A DNA stretch of 64,000 bases from JAZOTM01 sp045657625 (GTDB lineage: Bacteria; Bacillota; Clostridia; Lachnospirales; Lachnospiraceae): contig JAZOTM010000030.1 in the NCBI GenBank assembly GCA_045657625.1, positions 223,933-287,932 on the forward strand, given 5' to 3'. Each line of letters opens with the position of its first letter. Position 1 is the stretch's first letter. Both the position numbers and the translations under genes were made by a program. The notes below the pieces were generated by a model, which was not told where the DNA came from, ran no database searches, and saw only the letters and a list, made by a program, of their open reading frames with translations. Of the stretch, positions 9,034 through 18,485 are shown one piece after another.

Positions 9034-10476
9034 ATGTTATTAGAGAAATTAAGAAAACGGGCTATGGAAGAGGCACCGGGAGAAGAACCGGCTCGCCAGT
9101 ATTTCTTCATGGAATTAGCCAAAGAATATGTGGCATATTATGCGGGAAAAAAAGGAGCTCCGTTGACATACCATGTGGTGACTTTTGGATGTCAGATGAA
9201 TGCCAGAGATTCTGAAAAACTAAAGGGAATTTTAAATGAAATCGGTTATGTGGAAGCAGAAGATGAACATGCAGATTTTGTTTTGTATAATACTTGTACC
9301 GTTCGAGAAAATGCCAACAATAAAGTATATGGCAGATTAGGATATTTACAGGGATTAAAGAAGAAAAATCCTTATATGAAAATCGGTTTATGCGGTTGCA
9401 TGATGCAGGAACCGGAGGTAGTTGAAAAATTACAGAAGAGCTATCGTTTCGTGGATTTGATTTTTGGAACTCACAATATTTACAAGTTTGCAGAACTTGT
9501 GGTTGCAATGTTTGAGTCCGGTAAGATGACCATTGATATTTGGGAAGATACGGATAAAATCGTGGAAGATTTGCCGGTGCAGAGAAAGTATTCTTTTAAA
9601 TCCGGAATCAATATTATGTTCGGTTGTAACAATTTCTGTACTTATTGTATTGTACCTTATGTCAGAGGTAGAGAACGAAGCCGTGATCCAAAGGACATTG
9701 TGCGTGAAATTGAGAACCTGGTAAAAGATGGTGTAGTAGAAGTGATGCTTCTTGGACAAAATGTAAATTCCTATGGAAAGAATTTTGAAGAACCATTTAC
9801 TTTTACAGATTTGTTGCGTGAAGTAGAAAAAATCGAAGGATTGGAGCGTATTCGTTTCATGACTTCCCATCCAAAGGATTTGTCAGATGATTTAATTGAT
9901 TTTATGGCAGAGTCCAAGAAATTATGTCATCATTTGCATTTGCCTCTTCAGGCAGGGAGCAATGAACTCTTAAAGAAAATGAACCGTCATTATACCAAAG
10001 AACGTTATTTGGATATTGTACGTAAAGTAAGACAGGCTGTGCCGGATATGGCAATTACCACAGACCTAATCGTAGGATTCCCGGGAGAAACAGAAGAGGA
10101 TTTCCTAGAAACACTTGCTGTGGTAAAAGAAGTAGAATATGACAGTGCCTTTACCTTTATTTATTCCAAGAGAACCGGAACACCTGCTGCGACTATGGAT
10201 AATCAGGTGCCGGAGGATGTGGTAAAGGATCGTTTTGACAGACTGCTTCAGGAAGTACAGACCATTGCCGCTAGAAAAGCCATGGCTCTGGAAGGCAAGG
10301 AAGAAGTGGTTTTGGTTGAGGAAATCAACCGTCAGGATGACAGTTTGGTAACCGGTAGGCTTTCCAATAATGCAGTGGTACATTTCCCTGGAACCGCTGA
10401 TTTAATTGGAAAACTGGTTTCTGTAAAAATCACAGAATGTAAGGGATTCTATTATTTGGGAGAAATGAGTGCATGA
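9034..10476 (+). CDS. miaB: tRNA-2-methylthio-N6-dimethylallyladenosine synthase
   Basis: Radical SAM methylthiotransferase acting on i6A37 of tRNAs that read UNN codons. An N-terminal MTTase domain with three cluster Cys (TFGCQMNARDSEK, YNTCTVRENANN, CGCMMQEPE) precedes the radical SAM core with CNNFCTYC (GCNNFCTYCIVPYVRG) and a C-terminal TRAM domain. A 55-residue N-terminal extension before the MTTase domain is common in clostridial MiaB. Length is 480 residues. ATG 9034 has a TAGGAG site about 12 bases upstream. It is distinguished from rimO at 30209 by the Asn-Asn in the radical SAM motif and by length. Confidence 0.95.
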   Translation: MLLEKLRKRAMEEAPGEEPARQYFFMELAKEYVAYYAGKKGAPLTYHVVTFGCQMNARDSEKLKGILNEIGYVEAEDEHADFVLYNTCTVRENANNKVYGRLGYLQGLKKKNPYMKIGLCGCMMQEPEVVEKLQKSYRFVDLIFGTHNIYKFAELVVAMFESGKMTIDIWEDTDKIVEDLPVQRKYSFKSGINIMFGCNNFCTYCIVPYVRGRERSRDPKDIVREIENLVKDGVVEVMLLGQNVNSYGKNFEEPFTFTDLLREVEKIEGLERIRFMTSHPKDLSDDLIDFMAESKKLCHHLHLPLQAGSNELLKKMNRHYTKERYLDIVRKVRQAVPDMAITTDLIVGFPGETEEDFLETLAVVKEVEYDSAFTFIYSKRTGTPAATMDNQVPEDVVKDRFDRLLQEVQTIAARKAMALEGKEEVVLVEEINRQDDSLVTGRLSNNAVVHFPGTADLIGKLVSVKITECKGFYYLGEMSA

Positions 10477-10850
10477 GAAAATTGACGCGGAAAGAGATAA
10501 AAGTATTCGTTGCTGCTTTGGCGGGATGTGTGATTCTTTTATTTCTTTCCCGTTTTTTGCTGTTTGGCCCAAAAGGAAATGAAGTAGTCGTTACCATACA
10601 AGGAGAAGAATACGGACGATATTCTCTGACTGGAGATACAGAAGTGGTGATTTCCTATGGTTCCTACGAAAATACCTTGGTGATTACCGATGGATATGCA
10701 ACGGTGACGGATGCAAATTGTCAGGATTTGTTGTGCGTATATCAGAAAAAAATATCCAAGGTTGGGGAAACCATTATTTGTTTGCCCCATGAACTTGTGA
10801 TATCCATAGAAGGGGAGGAAGCAGCAACATTGGATGCTGTGACAAACTAA
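10473..10850 (+). CDS. NusG domain II-containing membrane-anchored protein
   Basis: A 125-residue protein with one N-terminal membrane helix (about residues 10-32, VFVAALAGCVILLFLSRFLLF) and an extracytoplasmic NusG-II beta domain. The hallmark is CQDLLCVYQKKISKVGETIICLPHELVISI, with Cys pairs that could hold a disulfide or ligand. The start ATGA overlaps the miaB stop, and the next gene starts directly at its stop codon. This pairing with a Gx transporter is common in Firmicutes. The function is not firmly known. Confidence 0.88.
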   Translation: MRKLTRKEIKVFVAALAGCVILLFLSRFLLFGPKGNEVVVTIQGEEYGRYSLTGDTEVVISYGSYENTLVITDGYATVTDANCQDLLCVYQKKISKVGETIICLPHELVISIEGEEAATLDAVTN

Positions 10851-11342
10851 ATGAAAGCAAAAGTATCGTATTTAGGCGTATTTTTAGCATTGGCACTGAT
10901 CCTTTCTTATGTGGAGTCTTTGGTTCCGTTTTTTTATGGAATACCGGGGATGAAATTGGGGTTGGCAAATTTAGTAACGGTATTTGCCTTCTATTATTTG
11001 GGACCCAAGGAAGCGGCTATGTTATCTTTTGTCCGAGTGCTTTTAGCCGGGGTCTTGTTTGGAACCGGTTTTAGCATTTTATATAGTGGAGTAGGTGCTA
11101 TTTGCAGTTATTTCATGATGTATGTTCTTTTTAAAAGAAATGTACAGGTGCTGTTTGTGAGTGCCTGTGGAGGGGTGCTTCACAATTTGGGACAATTTTT
11201 TGTTGCACTTTTCTTTATTCGAAGTTCGTATTTGTATTATTATTTGCCGGTATTATTATGTGGCGGATTTTTAACCGGAGTGATCATTGGGTTATTGGCG
11301 CGAGGTGTATTCTCTCGTTTGCCAAGAAACCGGGAAGGGTAG
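10851..11342 (+). CDS. Gx transporter / heptaprenyl diphosphate synthase component I-like membrane protein
   Basis: A 163-residue integral membrane protein with four to five helices. The family pattern is PGMKLGLANLVTVFAFYYLGPKEAAMLSFVRVLLAG and GGVLHNLGQFFVA. Databases often label this family as heptaprenyl diphosphate synthase component I, but the fold is that of a small ECF-S-like transporter. Its ATG abuts the TAA of the NusG-II gene, so the two are cotranslated. ruvA follows after 6 bases. Confidence 0.85.
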   Translation: MKAKVSYLGVFLALALILSYVESLVPFFYGIPGMKLGLANLVTVFAFYYLGPKEAAMLSFVRVLLAGVLFGTGFSILYSGVGAICSYFMMYVLFKRNVQVLFVSACGGVLHNLGQFFVALFFIRSSYLYYYLPVLLCGGFLTGVIIGLLARGVFSRLPRNREG

Positions 11343-11348
11343 AGTAAT

Positions 11349-11954
11349 ATGTATTCATATATTAGCGGTTCATTGGAAGAAGTGAACGAGACCACGGTTG
11401 TAGTAGATAATCATGGAATCGGATATAATATTTTTGTGCCGGCAACGGTGATACAGACCTTGCCACCAATTGGCGCAGAGGTGAAAATTTACACCTTTAC
11501 TTATGTGAAGGAAGACCAATTCAGTCTCTTTGGATTTTCTACAAGAGATGCATTACAAATGTTTCGCATGCTATTGGGCGTCAGCGGGGTAGGACCGAAA
11601 GCGGCCCTTGCAGTGTTATCCGTTTTGTCTGCCGATGATTTGCGTTTTGCAATTTTATCTGACGATGTAAAAGCCATCGAGAAGGCCCAGGGTGTCGGAA
11701 AAAAAGTGGCACAAAAAATCATATTGGAATTAAAGGACAAGGTGGATTTGGAGGATGCCTTTGAAAAGAAATTGGCCAATGAAACAGAAGTAGATGCCTT
11801 AAGTCAGGTGCGAGATGACGCGGTACAAGCCCTGGTAAGTTTGGGATACAGTTCTACGGATGCCTTCCGGGTAGTCAGAGAACTGGATTTGAAGGAAGAT
11901 GCAACGGTTGAGGATGCATTAAAAGATGCCTTGAAAAAAATGGCATTTATATAA
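11349..11954 (+). CDS. ruvA: Holliday junction branch migration protein RuvA
   Basis: RuvA tetramers bind Holliday junctions and load RuvB. The N-terminal OB fold (MYSYISGSLEEV ... VVDNHGIGYNIFVP), the tandem helix-hairpin-helix motifs (LLGVSGVGPKAALAVLS and AIEKAQGVGKKVAQKII) and the flexible link to the C-terminal RuvB-binding domain (DAVQALVSLGYSSTDAF) are all present in 201 residues. ruvB follows after 12 bases. No LexA box is seen upstream of this pair. Confidence 0.97.
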   Translation: MYSYISGSLEEVNETTVVVDNHGIGYNIFVPATVIQTLPPIGAEVKIYTFTYVKEDQFSLFGFSTRDALQMFRMLLGVSGVGPKAALAVLSVLSADDLRFAILSDDVKAIEKAQGVGKKVAQKIILELKDKVDLEDAFEKKLANETEVDALSQVRDDAVQALVSLGYSSTDAFRVVRELDLKEDATVEDALKDALKKMAFI

Positions 11955-11966
11955 AAGGGGAATTTC

Positions 11967-12971
11967 ATGGAAAAACGAATTATTTCCACACAGGTACAGG
12001 AAGAGGATTTTGGAATTGAAAAATCTCTTCGCCCGCAGTTGCTAACGGAGTATGTGGGACAAGAAAAAGTAAAAGAAAATTTAAAAATATATATTGAAGC
12101 GGCAAAACAAAGAGGAGAGTCCTTGGATCACGTGTTGTTTTTTGGACCTCCCGGACTTGGAAAAACCACTTTGGCCGGAATCATTGCCAATGAAATGGGA
12201 ACCCATATGAAGGTGACCAGTGGTCCCGCAATTGGAAAGCCGGGGGAGATGGCATCGATTCTTAGCAATCTCCAGGAAGGGGATGTGCTTTTTGTCGACG
12301 AAATTCATCGTTTGAATCGACAGGTGGAGGAAGTCCTTTATCCGGCCATGGAAGATTATGCCATTGACGTGATGATTGGAAAGGGTACTTCCGCAAGATC
12401 CATCCGTTTGGAACTGCCCAAGTTTACTTTGGTTGGAGCGACTACCAGAGCAGGCTTGCTGTCTGCGCCTTTACGCGACCGTTTTGGCGTGGTACACCAT
12501 TTGGAATACTATCAAACAGAGGAATTGCAGTATATTATCAAAGCTTCTGCAAAAAAACTGCAAGTGGAAATTGAAGAAGAAGGTGCCTTTGAACTTGCCA
12601 GAAGATCCAGAGGTACTCCAAGACTGGCAAACCGTTTGTTGAAGCGTGTGCGAGATTATGCACAGATTCGCTATGATGGGATCATTACAAAGGAAGTGGC
12701 GGAATATGCTTTGGATGCCTTAGAGGTAGATACCTTAGGATTGGATTTGAACGATCGCAATATTTTGCTATCCATCATTGAAAAATTCCAAGGGGGCCCG
12801 GTGGGGTTGGATACCTTGGCAGCCTCCATTGGAGAGGATTCCGGCACAATCGAAGAAGTTTACGAGCCTTTCTTGGTGAAGAATAATTTGGTACAAAGAA
12901 CACCAAAGGGAAGAGTGGCTACACCCCTTTGTTATCAGCATTTTGGCATTGCGTTCCCAGGGGAAGAGTGA
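11967..12971 (+). CDS. ruvB: Holliday junction DNA helicase RuvB
   Basis: AAA+ motor that drives branch migration with RuvA. Walker [10 protein letters not shown], Walker B FVDEIHR, sensor 1 LVGATTRAG and the arginine finger region SAPLRDRFG are intact, and the C-terminal winged helix ends with [16 protein letters not shown], the usual tail. Length 334 residues. AAAAGGGG precedes ATG 11967. Confidence 0.97.
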   Translation: MEKRIISTQVQEEDFGIEKSLRPQLLTEYVGQEKVKENLKIYIEAAKQRGESLDHVLFFGPPGLGKTTLAGIIANEMGTHMKVTSGPAIGKPGEMASILSNLQEGDVLFVDEIHRLNRQVEEVLYPAMEDYAIDVMIGKGTSARSIRLELPKFTLVGATTRAGLLSAPLRDRFGVVHHLEYYQTEELQYIIKASAKKLQVEIEEEGAFELARRSRGTPRLANRLLKRVRDYAQIRYDGIITKEVAEYALDALEVDTLGLDLNDRNILLSIIEKFQGGPVGLDTLAASIGEDSGTIEEVYEPFLVKNNLVQRTPKGRVATPLCYQHFGIAFPGEE

Positions 12972-13013
12972 TACCATAGTAGGGTGATTAGGTAAGGTGA
13001 AAGGAGAAGACGG

Positions 13014-13445
13014 ATGTCTTCAAAAACGAGTGTAGAAGTAATCATTGGGGGTAAAGTGATTACCTTAAGTGGTTATGAAAGTGAAGAATACCTGCAGAAA
13101 GTTGCAGGATATATCAATAATAAAATCAATGAGTTTGACACAACAGATGCATATCGCCGGTTTACGCCGGATATGCGTGCTACTTTGTTGCAGTTAAACA
13201 TTGCGGATGATTATTTCAAAGCAAAAGCCCAAGGCAATAAATTTGAAAAGGAAATTGAAGAACGGGAAAAAGAAATTTATGATTTAAAACATGAGTTGAT
13301 TTCTTTACAAATAAAAGCAGACACAGAAGAGAAACGTGTCAAAGAATTAGAAGCAGAAAACAAAGAACTGCTTCTAAACAAAGCGCGTTTGGAAACGACC
13401 TTAGAAGATGCTTTGCTTGGGAAAAAAGAAAAAAAGAACGGATAA
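13014..13445 (+). CDS. zapA: Cell division protein ZapA
   Basis: ZapA crosslinks FtsZ filaments at the division ring. The 143-residue protein starts with the ZapA head (VEVIIGGKVITLSGYESEEYLQKVAGYINNKI) and continues as a long coiled coil (residues about 70-135) rich in Glu and Lys. AAGGAG lies 7 bases before ATG 13014. It follows ruvB and is closed by a hairpin at 13458-13477. Confidence 0.9.
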   Translation: MSSKTSVEVIIGGKVITLSGYESEEYLQKVAGYINNKINEFDTTDAYRRFTPDMRATLLQLNIADDYFKAKAQGNKFEKEIEEREKEIYDLKHELISLQIKADTEEKRVKELEAENKELLLNKARLETTLEDALLGKKEKKNG

Positions 13446-13457
13446 GAAAATAGATGG

Positions 13458-13477
13458 GGATGTCGCATGCGACATCC
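13458..13477 (+). terminator. Palindromic hairpin after zapA, probable terminator
   Basis: A perfect 20-base palindrome, GGATGTCGCATGCGACATCC, is followed by TTTCTTGT. The U tract is weak, so termination may be partial. Almost the same stem core appears in the recG terminator at 25481. Confidence 0.6.
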
Positions 13478-13538
13478 TTTCTTGTATCATAGGAAATTCT
13501 TTTGCGTTTTCTGTGATATAAAACTTGGAGGAAGTAAT

Positions 13539-15689
13539 ATGAAACAAACAGAATTGTTGGCACCGGCAGGTTCCTTAGAAATTTTAAAATCTGTCATCCA
13601 TGCAGGAGCAGATGCGGTGTATGGAGCAGGTGCTGCCTTTGGAGCAAGAGCCTATGCGAAAAATTTTACAGAGGAAGAATTCTGTGAGGGCATACAGTTT
13701 GCCCATTTGCATCAAGCAAAGGTCTATATGACAGTAAATACGTTGCTGAAAAATCAGGAAATCGAACAACAGTTATATGAATATTTACTGCCTTATTATA
13801 AGGCGGGAGTGGATGGTCTCATTGTGCAAGATTTTGGTGTGATTCGGTTTGTACAAAAACACTTTCCGGATCTGCCGGTGCATGGCAGTACCCAAATGTC
13901 TGTGACTAATGAAACCGGCGCCGCATTTTTAAAAGATTTGGGTCTGGAACGTGTGGTTCCGGCCAGAGAAATCTCCTTAGAAGAAATTGCAGCCATAAAA
14001 AAGACGGGAATTGAAGTGGAAACTTTTATTCATGGGGCACTTTGTTATTCTTATTCCGGCATGTGTTTAATGAGCAGTATGCTGGGGGGACGCAGTGGAA
14101 ATCGTGGGCGTTGTGCCGGCCCTTGTCGTTTGCCGTATGAGATTCGCGGAAAAAAGAATGTGTATGCGTTGAGTTTAAAAGACATTGCCACCATTGATTT
14201 TTTGCCGGAACTGATGGAGGTAGGAATTGATTCTTTTAAAATTGAAGGGCGTATGAAATCCATTGAGTATGCCACCGGCGTGGTAAGCCTTTATCGCAAG
14301 TACATGGATTTGTACTATGAAAAGGGAGCAGAAGGATACCTTGTGACTCCGGCGGATCAAAAGAAATTGATGGATTTTGGGAACCGAAGCGGTTTTACGG
14401 AAGGGTATTATAAGCAGCATAATGGCTCAGATATGATTACCTATGAAAAACCAAGTCATAGTCGTTCGGAAAGCACCAAGGGTTTTGAAACTTCCTTGGA
14501 GGAAAAAAAATTGGCGATTTCCGGAAAACTCCGTTTGGAAGTCGGAAAACCGGCAGAGCTGCAAGTGGCTTATCAAGATGTGGTGGTAGAATCCAAGGGT
14601 GCATTGGTACAGGAGGCACAAAAGAAACCGCTGGAAAAAGAAAATGTCATGGAAAAAATGAAGAAGACCGGTGGGACTTCTTTTGTATTCCGGGATTTAG
14701 AGGTGGAGATGGAACCTTCTGTATTTCTGCCGATTTCTGCCATTAACGAACTGCGTAGGGAAGCATTGGATGCCTTGCAGGAAGCGTTGTTGAAGGCGGA
14801 TGTGAGAAATCAGGAAATTCCTTTTGTGCGTACATCGTATTCTTACAAGCCTGTGCAGGAACAGCAGGTATCGGTTTTGGTCACATCCAAAGAACAGGTA
14901 GAAGCTGTGGCCAAAAGGGAGTTTGTGCATCGGGTGATTTTGGAAAGCAAATTATTTTCCAATCGTGCAACCTTTTTGGAAGAGTTGAAAACAACGGTGG
15001 CTTATTTACAACAACAAGGAAAAGAAGTTTCCTTTGCCTTTCCTTATGTGTTTCGGGAAAGAAGCATTGCATTTTATAGAAAGTGTATGCCGGAACTTCT
15101 ACAGTTGCCGATATCAGAATTTTTGGTGCGTAACTACGATACCCTGGGATTTTTGCAGGAGTATAAGGTGGAAAAAGAACGGATTCGCCTGGATTTTCTG
15201 ATGTATACGTTTTCGGAGATTGCGAAGGAAAGTTTTTCGGAATGCGGTTATACCAAACAGACCTATTCCGTAGAACTGAAGGAACAAGAAATGAAACACT
15301 TGCGAAAAGAAGGACAGGAACTGGTGATTTATGGATATTTGCCATTGATGATTACCGCCAATTGTGTGCATAAAAATTTCGCAAAGTGTGATAAAAAACC
15401 GGGAAGAGAGTATTTGAAGGATCGTTACGGAAAAGTTTTAAGTGTAGAGAATGTCTGTTCCGACTGCTATAATTTGATTTATAACGCGGATTGTTTGGAA
15501 CTGTTTTCTGTTTTTCCAAAAGTAGAACAGGTGGGAACAGAAAGTCTTCGTCTTCAATTTACATGGGAAACAAGTGAGGAAGTCTCTCGCATTTTGGATG
15601 CTTACGCGGATACCAAAAAGAGAAAGGCTTTTTTCTTACTTCCTCAAACAACTTATACGAAGGGACATTTTCATAGAGGAGTCGAATAA
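13539..15689 (+). CDS. U32 family peptidase (collagenase-like / RlhA-TrhP type)
   Basis: Large U32 protein of 716 residues. The N-terminal domain shows the family motifs ELLAPAGSLEILKSVIHAGADAVYGAG, EVETFIHGALCYSYSGMCLMSS and GGRSGNRGRCAGPCRLPY (the last two hold Cys likely to bind a metal cluster), and FKIEGRMKSIEYATGVV. A C-terminal segment has a second Cys set (CVHKNFAKCDK, ENVCSDCYN). E. coli relatives (RlhA, TrhP) hydroxylate RNA, so a peptidase role is doubtful. ATG 13539 is preceded by GGAGGAAG; an upstream in-frame start at 13467 lies inside the terminator and is rejected. Confidence 0.9.
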   Translation: MKQTELLAPAGSLEILKSVIHAGADAVYGAGAAFGARAYAKNFTEEEFCEGIQFAHLHQAKVYMTVNTLLKNQEIEQQLYEYLLPYYKAGVDGLIVQDFGVIRFVQKHFPDLPVHGSTQMSVTNETGAAFLKDLGLERVVPAREISLEEIAAIKKTGIEVETFIHGALCYSYSGMCLMSSMLGGRSGNRGRCAGPCRLPYEIRGKKNVYALSLKDIATIDFLPELMEVGIDSFKIEGRMKSIEYATGVVSLYRKYMDLYYEKGAEGYLVTPADQKKLMDFGNRSGFTEGYYKQHNGSDMITYEKPSHSRSESTKGFETSLEEKKLAISGKLRLEVGKPAELQVAYQDVVVESKGALVQEAQKKPLEKENVMEKMKKTGGTSFVFRDLEVEMEPSVFLPISAINELRREALDALQEALLKADVRNQEIPFVRTSYSYKPVQEQQVSVLVTSKEQVEAVAKREFVHRVILESKLFSNRATFLEELKTTVAYLQQQGKEVSFAFPYVFRERSIAFYRKCMPELLQLPISEFLVRNYDTLGFLQEYKVEKERIRLDFLMYTFSEIAKESFSECGYTKQTYSVELKEQEMKHLRKEGQELVIYGYLPLMITANCVHKNFAKCDKKPGREYLKDRYGKVLSVENVCSDCYNLIYNADCLELFSVFPKVEQVGTESLRLQFTWETSEEVSRILDAYADTKKRKAFFLLPQTTYTKGHFHRGVE

Positions 15690-15691
15690 CT

Positions 15692-17035
15692 ATGGCAGAA
15701 ATGCTACTTCGAATTATTAATTATCCTATTACGTTTTTGTTGCTGTTTTATGTGTTTGACAGTTTTCGCTTGTTAAAAGGTGGAACAACAGAAGAAATGC
15801 GACTGAGGGGATATAAAAGACAAAAGGTGCTGTTACTTGTTATTTGTACGGTGTACTTTTTGCTGCTTTATTTTTATTTGGAAGATATCCAAATGCTATA
15901 TTTGTATTTTTTGACACTTTTGTTTTGCGTCCTATTGCCATTTATTTACCGGACCTGCTATATGGGGGCTTCGGAAATCATGTGCAATCATGTGATTTTT
16001 TTGTTTATCAGTGGCATGTTGCTTTTAAGCAGAATTTCTACAGACAAAGCTTTTCGTCAGGTAGAAATCGGTTTGGCCGGTTTGGTGCTTTCGTCAGGAA
16101 TTCCTTATTTGATTTACAAGTTTAAGGGCACCTTCCGAAATTGGAAATGGGTTTATTTTGCAGTGGGCGTAGTGGCTTTAGCCGCTGTCTTCTTGTTTGG
16201 CAGTTATAGCAACGGTGCAAAAATTTCCATTTCCCTGTTTGGCGTGTATATACAGCCTCTGGAATTTGTAAAAATCAGTTTCGTGTTTTTTATGGCGGCA
16301 TTCTTGCGAGATTGTCATGACTTGAAATCCTATATGCAGGTTTCTGTATTGGCAGCCATACATGTTATCATTTTGGCTTTGTCCAAAGATTTGGGTGGCG
16401 CCTTGATTTTGTTTGTGATTTATTTGGTGCTGCTGTTTGTGGCAACGGAGAAATGGTATGTTTTACCTGCGGGGTTGGGCTTTGTGTTGTTGATGTATGT
16501 ATTTGCAAATTTGTTTTTTACTCATGTACATGCACGAATCGAAGCGTGGCTGGACCCCTTATCAGTCATTGACAATCAAGGGTATCAGGTAAGCCAATCT
16601 TTGTTTGGCATTGGCACTTGGGGTTGGTTTGGTTCCGGATTGGGACTGGGCATGCCGGAGACGATTCCGGTGGTGGTACAAGACTTCCTGTTTTCTGCTA
16701 TTGGAGAAGAATTGGGTGTTTTGTATGCCCTTTGCTTGATTTTGATTTGTTTTGGGTTTGTTTTACTCTTATTTAATTTGACCTTAAAAATGAAGGATTC
16801 CTTTTATCGCATGGTGGCTTTAGGGTTAACGACCTGCTATGGGTTTCAAACCTTTTTGACTATTGGTGGATGTATTAAATTCATTCCTTCTACAGGCGTA
16901 GCTTTGCCTTTCGTAAGCTACGGGGGAAGTTCTCTTTTGGCATCGATTTTGATTTTTAGTATTTTACAGGGACTTTCCATGACAGAAAATAAAAAGGAGT
17001 CACAGCATGAAAAAGAAAAAAGAAGAAAAAAATAG
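15692..17035 (+). CDS. SEDS family peptidoglycan polymerase (RodA/FtsW/SpoVE)
   Basis: Polytopic membrane glycosyltransferase of 447 residues that polymerises lipid II. SEDS motifs in the C-terminal half are QPLEFVKISFVFFMA, LSKDLGGALILF (the catalytic-type Asp), GYQVSQSLFGIGTWGWFGSGLGLG, DFLFSAIGEELGV and PSTGVALPFVSYGGSS. Its 3' end overlaps the start of a transpeptidase gene, giving a polymerase-PBP pair. GAGGAG lies 10 bases before ATG 15692. Whether it serves elongation, division or sporulation cannot be told from this locus. Confidence 0.93.
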   Translation: MAEMLLRIINYPITFLLLFYVFDSFRLLKGGTTEEMRLRGYKRQKVLLLVICTVYFLLLYFYLEDIQMLYLYFLTLLFCVLLPFIYRTCYMGASEIMCNHVIFLFISGMLLLSRISTDKAFRQVEIGLAGLVLSSGIPYLIYKFKGTFRNWKWVYFAVGVVALAAVFLFGSYSNGAKISISLFGVYIQPLEFVKISFVFFMAAFLRDCHDLKSYMQVSVLAAIHVIILALSKDLGGALILFVIYLVLLFVATEKWYVLPAGLGFVLLMYVFANLFFTHVHARIEAWLDPLSVIDNQGYQVSQSLFGIGTWGWFGSGLGLGMPETIPVVVQDFLFSAIGEELGVLYALCLILICFGFVLLLFNLTLKMKDSFYRMVALGLTTCYGFQTFLTIGGCIKFIPSTGVALPFVSYGGSSLLASILIFSILQGLSMTENKKESQHEKEKRRKK

Positions 17036-18422
17036 GGGATTTTTACAGGTGTCCTATATTTTCCTGGCGGCCTTTTTACTCTTATTTCTTTATTTGATTT
17101 TTTATATGGTTTTTCAACGGGATGAGTTTGTGAACAATTCCTATAACAAGCGAATTGATGCCATGGCAGATTATGTGGTGCGTGGAACCATTACCTCTTC
17201 GGATGGTACGGTGTTGGCTTATACGGAAGTGGATGAAGAGGGCAATGAAACCAGAGTCTATCCGTATGGAGAAATGTTTGCCCATGTGGTTGGCTTCTCT
17301 ACAAATGGAAAATTGGGTCTGGAATCCTCTTGCAATTATTATTTGTTAAGCAGTCATAGTTCTTTTTTGGAAAAAGCGACAAATTTGTTTCAAGGAGAAA
17401 AAAATCAGGGGGATACGGCCCAAACGACTCTGGACGTAAATTTACAACAAGTGGCATATAATGCCATGTCCGGATACGATGGTGCGGTTCTGGTTATGGA
17501 AGTAAAAACCGGACGGATTTTGGCCTGTGTTTCAGAACCGGGATTTGATCCCAATGAAATTCAAGAAATCTATGATGAGTTGGTGGCAGATGAGGATTCT
17601 TCTGCGCTCTTGAACCGTGCGTTTCAAGGACTTTATACACCGGGTTCTACCTTTAAGATTGCAACGCTTTTGGAATACATTCGGGAAAATCCGGATACCT
17701 ACGGAGACTATGCATATACTTGCACCGGAAGTATTACAGAGGATGGACAGACCATTCGTTGTTACCACAATAAAGTCCATGGCTCAGAGGATTTGATGAC
17801 TTCCTTTGCCAATTCTTGTAATGCTTCTTTTGCAAATATTGGTTTGACTTTGGATATTGATTCCTTCCAAAGTTTGTCAACGGATTTGCTCTTTGGACAG
17901 GATGTTTCCTTTGAATTGCCGTATCGTATGGGTACCTTTTCTTTGGATACAGATGCTTCGGAGGCAGATTTGATGGAAATAGCCATCGGCCAGGGAAAAA
18001 CCATTGTGTCCCCTTTGCAAATGCTTATGATTGTGTCTGCCATTGATAACGGAGGCACTGCCGTGCAGCCTTATATTTTGGAAAGTATTCAAAATAGTGA
18101 CGGAGAAACGGTGAAGAGTTTTTCTTCGGAAGAAAGCTATACGTTGATGTCTAGTGAAGAAGCAGCTTTGTTGCAAGTCTTTTTACGGGATGTTGTAGAA
18201 GAAGGAACAGCCACGGCCTTGAATAATCAAAGCTATACGGCTTATGGAAAAACGGGATCTGCAGAATACAACGAGGACGGAGATAGTCATGCCTGGTTTG
18301 TGGGTTATGCACAGCAGGAAGGTATGGAAGATTTGGCTGTGGTCGTTGTGATGGAAGGTGCCGGCGCAGGTAGTAGCTATGCAGTTCCTGTAGCAAAAGC
18401 GATTTTTGATGCCTATTATTGA
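17007..18422 (+). CDS. Penicillin-binding protein, monofunctional transpeptidase (class B-like)
   Basis: Partner of the upstream SEDS polymerase; forms peptide crosslinks outside the membrane. It has one membrane anchor (about residues 12-35) and a transpeptidase domain with the three active-site motifs: S214-T-F-K217 (PGSTFKIA), S270-C-N272 (ANSCNASF) and K415-T-G (YGKTGSAE). At 471 residues it resembles the short PbpA type found beside rodA rather than long class B PBPs, and no PASTA domains are present. AAGGAG is 7 bases before ATG 17007, and the start overlaps the SEDS gene by 29 bases. Confidence 0.94.
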   Translation: MKKKKEEKNRGFLQVSYIFLAAFLLLFLYLIFYMVFQRDEFVNNSYNKRIDAMADYVVRGTITSSDGTVLAYTEVDEEGNETRVYPYGEMFAHVVGFSTNGKLGLESSCNYYLLSSHSSFLEKATNLFQGEKNQGDTAQTTLDVNLQQVAYNAMSGYDGAVLVMEVKTGRILACVSEPGFDPNEIQEIYDELVADEDSSALLNRAFQGLYTPGSTFKIATLLEYIRENPDTYGDYAYTCTGSITEDGQTIRCYHNKVHGSEDLMTSFANSCNASFANIGLTLDIDSFQSLSTDLLFGQDVSFELPYRMGTFSLDTDASEADLMEIAIGQGKTIVSPLQMLMIVSAIDNGGTAVQPYILESIQNSDGETVKSFSSEESYTLMSSEEAALLQVFLRDVVEEGTATALNNQSYTAYGKTGSAEYNEDGDSHAWFVGYAQQEGMEDLAVVVVMEGAGAGSSYAVPVAKAIFDAYY

Positions 18423-18485
18423 AACTTATAAGGAAATCCTTTATACTTTTCTTAAAGTAGGATCACCACATCAGGAGGAATTGCA

